Source: Pseudoalteromonas umbrosa
Lineage (GTDB): Bacteria; Pseudomonadota; Gammaproteobacteria; Enterobacterales; Alteromonadaceae
Length of the DNA stretch: 64,000 bases
NCBI RefSeq assembly: GCF_030125375.1
Contig: NZ_JASJUU010000010.1
Location: forward strand, 111,929 to 175,928
Direction: 5' to 3'
The notes below the pieces were generated by a model. It did no database searches and had not been told where the DNA came from. It saw nothing but the letters and a program-made list of their open reading frames with translations. Both the position numbers and the translations under genes were made by a program. This document shows positions 59,990-64,000 of this stretch, piece by piece. Every line of letters starts with the position of its first letter. The first letter of the stretch is position 1.

Positions 59990-60310
59990 ATGACAGATAA
60001 CGAGTATCATCAGTTAGCCGAAGCGTTAATGTTAACAATTGAAGAGCAGATCGACGATTGTGATGCTGATTTAGATTATGAATCTGCTTCCGGTATTTTA
60101 GAAATCATCTTTGCTGATCGCTCTAAGATCATCATCAATAAGCAAGCACCACTGCATCAAGTTTGGGTAGCAACTAAGTTTAATGGCCATCACTTTGAAC
60201 TACGTGATGATAAATGGATAGATAACCGCTCGGGCGCTGAGTTTTGGCAATTCATGGCCGACGCAGCAACACGCCAAGCGGGTCAAAAAATAGAGTGGCA
60301 ACACGACTGA
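59990..60310 (+). CDS. cyaY: Frataxin homologue CyaY
   Basis: 106 residues. MTDNEYHQLAEALMLTIEEQID, acidic helix DCDADLDYE, GILEIIF, and conserved beta-sheet end HQVWVATKFNGHHF. It binds iron and modulates Fe-S cluster assembly. The start is moved to 59990: AAGGAG lies 9 bp upstream. The stop overlaps the next start (TGATG), so the esterase gene is translationally coupled. Divergent from lptM as in enterics. Confidence 0.97.
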   Translation: MTDNEYHQLAEALMLTIEEQIDDCDADLDYESASGILEIIFADRSKIIINKQAPLHQVWVATKFNGHHFELRDDKWIDNRSGAEFWQFMADAATRQAGQKIEWQHD

Positions 60311-60963
60311 TGTTAGAATTTGTAGAATATGCTGCCAAAGCGCAGCACAAAGCAACTGTGATCTGGTTACATGGATTAGGCGATTCAGGCAATGGCTTTT
60401 TACCGATAGCACCTGAGTTAGATTTACCTGATTCACTGGGTGTGCGGTTTGTTTTTCCTCATGCACCAGTGCAGCCTGTGACAGTAAACGGCGGCATGGA
60501 AATGCGTGCTTGGTATGACATCAAAAGCATGGATCTTGAAAATCGTGCAGATGAAACGGGTGTAAGAGAGTCTGCGGCGGCGGTTGCACAGCTAATAGAA
60601 CAAGAAATTGCAGCAGGGATCCCAGCGGATAAAATTATTCTTGCAGGTTTCTCACAAGGCGGCGTGATAAGTCTACATTTGGCACCTCGCCTATCGCATA
60701 CACTGGCTGGTGTAATGGCACTGTCTACGTACATGTGTGCACCGCAAAAGCTCAGTGCAGAGGCGGCACAACCTGCGCTAAATATTTTTATGGCACATGG
60801 CAGTCACGATCCAGTGGTACCGATGCAAGCTGGGCGTACTGCATACGATGCTCTAGTAAATCAAGGCTACGAGGTTAGCTGGCAGGATTATCCGATGGAG
60901 CACCAAGTGTGCATCGAAGAGCTTAAAGCGATCCGAGCGTGGCTAATCTCACGCTTGTCATAG
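60310..60963 (+). CDS. Carboxylesterase/phospholipase-family alpha/beta hydrolase
   Basis: 217 residues. VIWLHGLGDSGNGFLPIAPEL, catalytic Ser in LAGFSQGG, Asp in AHGSHDPVVP and His in EHQVCIEEL: the Abhydrolase_2 (acyl-protein thioesterase-like) pattern. Cytoplasmic. Its ATG overlaps the cyaY stop codon by one base. Confidence 0.93.
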   Translation: MLEFVEYAAKAQHKATVIWLHGLGDSGNGFLPIAPELDLPDSLGVRFVFPHAPVQPVTVNGGMEMRAWYDIKSMDLENRADETGVRESAAAVAQLIEQEIAAGIPADKIILAGFSQGGVISLHLAPRLSHTLAGVMALSTYMCAPQKLSAEAAQPALNIFMAHGSHDPVVPMQAGRTAYDALVNQGYEVSWQDYPMEHQVCIEELKAIRAWLISRLS

Positions 60964-60979
60964 TGAACAGGACATACAT

Positions 60980-61822
60980 ATGACTCAACGAATAGTGATC
61001 AAAACAAAAATGACAGGGGCTGATCCACAGCCTCGCCGTGTTGAAACCGTCGGGTATCAATATCATTGGCGGCGTATTGTCACTGCGGTATGTGTGGCAA
61101 GTTTTGGTGTGACTGCGTTGTCATATGGTGTGTTTACCTCCGTTTATGCAGATGAAGCCGAGCCACAAATCGCGGTGTCAGCGAGCGCAGCCCCTTTGCC
61201 AGCTGATGAATTGATCATTCCTCCGCCTAGTGTGTCAGACGTTGAGGTGCGTGAAGTGGCTCAAATGCCTACGGTTGTTGATGAACTTGATGTGGTAGTG
61301 AGCGCTGAACCAGTTACAGCTCAAATTATGACAGAGCCTACTGCTGAGGAGCTTCCAGTCGAGCTCGAAAAACCACAACAGACGCCTGTTGAGACAGTGA
61401 CTGAGCCACCTCAAAATAATGTTCAAACGCAATTTTCGGCAGATGCGCAAGTGGCGAGCGTTGCCTTAAATGCTAAGGTAGACACGAGCCATATTAGCCG
61501 TGCGGTGTTGACGTCAGGCATCGAAAATCGCGAGCCAATTAACGTATTAAAACACCTAGTTGAACCGAATAGATTCCAAGAAAAGTTATTTTTCTTTACT
61601 GAGATCAAAGGGCTTCAAGGCGAAGTGGTGCAACATTTGTGGTTTCATCAAGACCAATTGATGGCGGATATTACGTTGCCAGTTAGCACGCCGAGATACC
61701 GAACGTATTCGAGCAAAAATATTATGCCGAGCCAAACGGGAGAATGGCGCGTTGAAGTGATCACCCAAGGTGGGCAACTGTTGGCACAAAAATCATTTCG
61801 AATTTTAGCGAAGGCTCCTTAG
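60980..61822 (+). CDS. DUF2914 membrane-anchored protein
   Basis: 280 residues. A basic cytoplasmic tail, one membrane segment (about 32-52), a long Pro/Glu/Val-rich periplasmic linker (~58-155) and a C-terminal DUF2914 domain (~165-278): LTSGIENREP, FFFTEIKGLQG, VQHLWFHQDQLMADITL and TGEWRVEVITQGG. Function unknown. 16 bp after the esterase and 18 bp before hemC; probably one operon. Confidence 0.88.
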   Translation: MTQRIVIKTKMTGADPQPRRVETVGYQYHWRRIVTAVCVASFGVTALSYGVFTSVYADEAEPQIAVSASAAPLPADELIIPPPSVSDVEVREVAQMPTVVDELDVVVSAEPVTAQIMTEPTAEELPVELEKPQQTPVETVTEPPQNNVQTQFSADAQVASVALNAKVDTSHISRAVLTSGIENREPINVLKHLVEPNRFQEKLFFFTEIKGLQGEVVQHLWFHQDQLMADITLPVSTPRYRTYSSKNIMPSQTGEWRVEVITQGGQLLAQKSFRILAKAP

Positions 61823-61840
61823 GAGCCGACAAGGCAAAAC

Positions 61841-62779
61841 ATGACAGATACAAAAAATACTGTGCGCATTGCAACACGTAAAAGCGCATTAGCACTTTGG
61901 CAAGCAGAATACGTAAAAGCGCGATTAGAACACTTTCATCCCACACTGACGGTGGAGTTAGTGCCGATGTCGACCAAAGGCGACAAAATCTTGGATACGC
62001 CTTTGGCTAAAATTGGTGGTAAAGGTCTGTTTGTTAAAGAGCTAGAACAAGCCATGTTAGAAGGGCGTGCTGATATTGCCGTACACTCAATGAAAGATGT
62101 GCCTGTGGACTTTCCAGACGGGTTAGAACTGCATACTATTTGTGAACGTGAAGATCCGCGTGATGCGTTCGTGTCTAATCAATACCAGCACATCAGTGAA
62201 TTGCCAGCAGGCGCAGTGGTGGGTACCTCTAGTTTGCGTCGTCAATGTCAGATCCGCGAAGCGCGCCCTGATTTAGTGATTAGGGATTTACGTGGTAATG
62301 TGAATACCCGCTTGGCTAAATTAGATGCTGGTGAGTATGACGCAATCATATTGGCTGCTGCAGGCCTGATCCGTTTGGAAATGCCAGAGCGTATTGCAAG
62401 TTTTGTGTCTGTTGAAGAGTCACTGCCTGCCAATGGACAAGGTGCGGTTGGTATTGAATGTCGCAGCGATGATACACGTATCCAAGCGTTGTTAGCGCCT
62501 TTAGAACATGCAGCAACGAGAGCACGAGTCCTTGCAGAAAGAGCGATGAATCGACGCCTAGAAGGGGGCTGTCAGGTACCCATAGGTGCGTATGCTGAGC
62601 TGGAGCAAGGCCAGTTATACTTGCGTGGTTTAGTGGGCGCCGTGGATGGAAGTCAAATCCTTCGAGCAGAGCTAACCGGTGATATTGCCAATGCAGAAGC
62701 GCTGGGTGTTGAGCTGGCAGAAGCCCTGTTAGCCCAAGGTGCAGACAGTATTTTAGCGGAAGTTTATAGAGACGCTTAA
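61841..62779 (+). CDS. hemC: Hydroxymethylbilane synthase (porphobilinogen deaminase)
   Basis: 312 residues. RIATRKSALALWQAEYV, VHSMKDVP, TSSLRRQCQIRE and cofactor-binding Cys244 in EGGCQVPIGAY. It assembles four porphobilinogens into hydroxymethylbilane in tetrapyrrole synthesis. Followed after 1 bp by the hemD-hemX frame. Confidence 0.98.
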   Translation: MTDTKNTVRIATRKSALALWQAEYVKARLEHFHPTLTVELVPMSTKGDKILDTPLAKIGGKGLFVKELEQAMLEGRADIAVHSMKDVPVDFPDGLELHTICEREDPRDAFVSNQYQHISELPAGAVVGTSSLRRQCQIREARPDLVIRDLRGNVNTRLAKLDAGEYDAIILAAAGLIRLEMPERIASFVSVEESLPANGQGAVGIECRSDDTRIQALLAPLEHAATRARVLAERAMNRRLEGGCQVPIGAYAELEQGQLYLRGLVGAVDGSQILRAELTGDIANAEALGVELAEALLAQGADSILAEVYRDA

Positions 62780-62780
62780 T

Positions 62781-64000
62781 GTGAAATTTGCCATCACTCG
62801 GCCGCAAGGAAAAGGAGACGCGCTTGCCACTGAGTTGGCTAAGTTAAATGTATCAGCACTGTGCACACCAGTGCTGACGCTCAATGCGGTTCAAGCATCC
62901 CCCCAACAATTACTCAGCGCGTGCGACGCCGATATACTCATTTTTATCTCGCAAGATGCGGTAATGAACTTTGCGCAGCAAATACAAGCAGATGGTTTGT
63001 CTGTGCCTTCTACTTGCCAAGTTTTTGCCGTGGGCACACAGACCGCAGATGCGGTGAAATCGCATTTATCACGCCATGCCAAAGTACCCGAGCGTCACGA
63101 CTCGGAAGGGTTGGTCGCGCTAACTGCACTTCAGTCGGTGCAAGATTTACAGGTTGTGTTAGTGAAAGGGCGCGGTGGTCGTACGCATATTGCAAAAGCA
63201 CTTAAGTCGCGCGGAGCGAAGGTAAGTACCTGTAATGTATATGAACGATTAGCAGCGCAAAGTCACGCTGATGACTGGTTAGACCTCTGGCGAGGTTCTA
63301 AAATAGACGGTATAGTGATCACCAGTAACGCAGCGGTTGATGCGATTTTTAATGCACAACAAGCGGCCAATCAAGCTTGGCTGCAAACCCGTATGTTTGT
63401 TGTTGTCAGTGAGCGGACAGCGCAACATCTTAAAATACAGTATAAAATAACCAATACACAAATCGTGGTGAGTCAAGGCGCCAGTACAGAGGCGTTAACA
63501 CAAACGATAGGTGATTTAAATTCCCAACAGGGCAGCGCAATGACGGAAAAACAGCAAGAAACGTCGGCTTCAATCCCATCGAATGAGCCGCAGCAGGTGG
63601 AAACCTATGCAAAAAATAATACGGCCAAATTGAGCAAAACAGCGGTACTGGCTTTGTTGGTCGCTTTGACTGGGGTGGGTGCGGCAGGCGTTGTCTATGT
63701 TTATCATCAACAGCAAGTAAGCCAACAAAGTGGTCAAATAGCGCAGCTGACAGCGCAAAATGGGCAGCTACAGTCACAGGTAAATGCGACCCAAGCGGCA
63801 TTAAACGATATACAAAAACAGTGGCAAGCTCAGCAAAAAACCATGGCTGAACAGCTACAGCAGCAGCAACAACAAGTGCAACAGACATTACAACACACCC
63901 TGTCACAAGCTCGTCAGCAAGTGGGTGGTGCGGTGAGCTCTGAGCTGCGTGCACTGGCGCGTTATGCCGAGTTCAAAGCGGCCAGTGAGCGTGACTATCT
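62781..64000 (+). CDS. hemD: Fused uroporphyrinogen-III synthase HemD / HemX-like membrane protein (3' end outside window)
   Basis: GTG at 62781 opens a frame with no stop to base 64000 (406 codons seen). Residues 1-about 250 are HemD: FAITRPQGKGDAL, DILIFISQDAVMNF, LVKGRGGRTHIAKAL, IDGIVITSNAAVDAIF. Residues 254 onward start with MTEKQQETS, a membrane segment at about 288-308 (AVLALLVALTGVGAAGVVY), then a Gln-rich coiled coil and SELRALARYAEFKAASERDY, the HemX pattern. So HemD and HemX are in one uninterrupted frame; I checked each codon from 62781 to the end. HemD closes the hydroxymethylbilane ring; HemX is a membrane protein of unclear role. Internal initiation at 63540 would give HemX alone. 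Confidence 0.88.
   Translation, partial: MKFAITRPQGKGDALATELAKLNVSALCTPVLTLNAVQASPQQLLSACDADILIFISQDAVMNFAQQIQADGLSVPSTCQVFAVGTQTADAVKSHLSRHAKVPERHDSEGLVALTALQSVQDLQVVLVKGRGGRTHIAKALKSRGAKVSTCNVYERLAAQSHADDWLDLWRGSKIDGIVITSNAAVDAIFNAQQAANQAWLQTRMFVVVSERTAQHLKIQYKITNTQIVVSQGASTEALTQTIGDLNSQQGSAMTEKQQETSASIPSNEPQQVETYAKNNTAKLSKTAVLALLVALTGVGAAGVVYVYHQQQVSQQSGQIAQLTAQNGQLQSQVNATQAALNDIQKQWQAQQKTMAEQLQQQQQQVQQTLQHTLSQARQQVGGAVSSELRALARYAEFKAASERDY

Noticed and set aside
62346..62807. 153-codon minus-strand frame over hemC
   Set aside because: It lies opposite hemC, which is unambiguous; the frame is His/Leu/Pro-rich as expected of an antisense shadow.
63430..63954. 174-codon minus-strand frame over hemD-hemX
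   Set aside because: It is antisense to the HemD-HemX frame, whose motifs and coiled coil are clear; the antisense translation shows no family feature.

Overview
This 64 kb window reads as ordinary chromosome from a marine gammaproteobacterium of the Alteromonadales, most like Pseudoalteromonas. That is an inference from gene content and synteny: a subtilase with a GlyGly-CTERM-like tail, a chitin-binding-module GH5 cellulase, a folM-folE-folX operon, many hybrid sensor kinases, and the lptM-lysA-dapF-DUF484-xerC-yigB block facing cyaY and hemC-hemD. Base composition looks even, and I see no transposase, integrase next to the tRNAs, prophage or CRISPR array.

Layout. 1-1.3 kb: 3' end of an RTX adhesin/toxin-like gene with a near-identical 501-bp internal repeat. 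1.3-8.6 kb: DUF454/heme oxygenase pair, secreted GH5 cellulase, NIT-domain chemoreceptor, Trp-rich small protein, membrane-anchored AraC regulator opposite a DUF2306 protein. 8.8-11.6 kb: SDR, LysR regulator and quinone-oxidoreductase-like MDR. 11.7-15.1 kb: small membrane protein, tandem Cys-rich lipoproteins, then a Fur-type palindrome driving a FagA-like gene and fumC. 15.3-21.0 kb: a DUF938 methyltransferase facing an overlapping operon of hybrid kinase, exported alpha/beta hydrolase and FemAB-like acyltransferase. 21.0-23.9 kb: Lrp regulator divergent from an indoleamine-dioxygenase/PrnB-superfamily protein and a kynureninase-like PLP enzyme. This is the most interesting locus here.

24-31 kb: MBL hydrolase, two tRNA-Ser genes, a 49-codon gene with its own signals, a lipid kinase, an EamA exporter opposite a MocR-type regulator, DUF2884, a small acidic protein and cytochrome c'. 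31-40.5 kb: large subtilase, DUF2721, an atypical redoxin lipoprotein, YqaA, folM-folE-folX (tetrahydromonapterin synthesis), nadE and yceH. 40.6-55 kb: a CHASE-GAF hybrid kinase, penicillin acylase, GGDEF protein, EamA transporter, a candidate small RNA, MAPEG, an RluF-like pseudouridine synthase, DUF6482, a divergent FkbM-like protein, a TPR-aspartyl protease, an RmlD-like SDR and a POT peptide transporter.

55-64 kb: the conserved block yigB-xerC-DUF484-dapF-lysA-lptM on the minus strand, then cyaY, an esterase, DUF2914, hemC and a hemD reading frame fused in frame to hemX and running off the window. Lysine/DAP synthesis, chromosome dimer resolution and tetrapyrrole synthesis are thus adjacent, but cyaA, found here in enterics, is absent.

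Several start codons were moved inward to agree with ribosome binding sites or signal peptides; these are stated in each entry. No database search was possible, so family calls rest on motifs recognised by eye.
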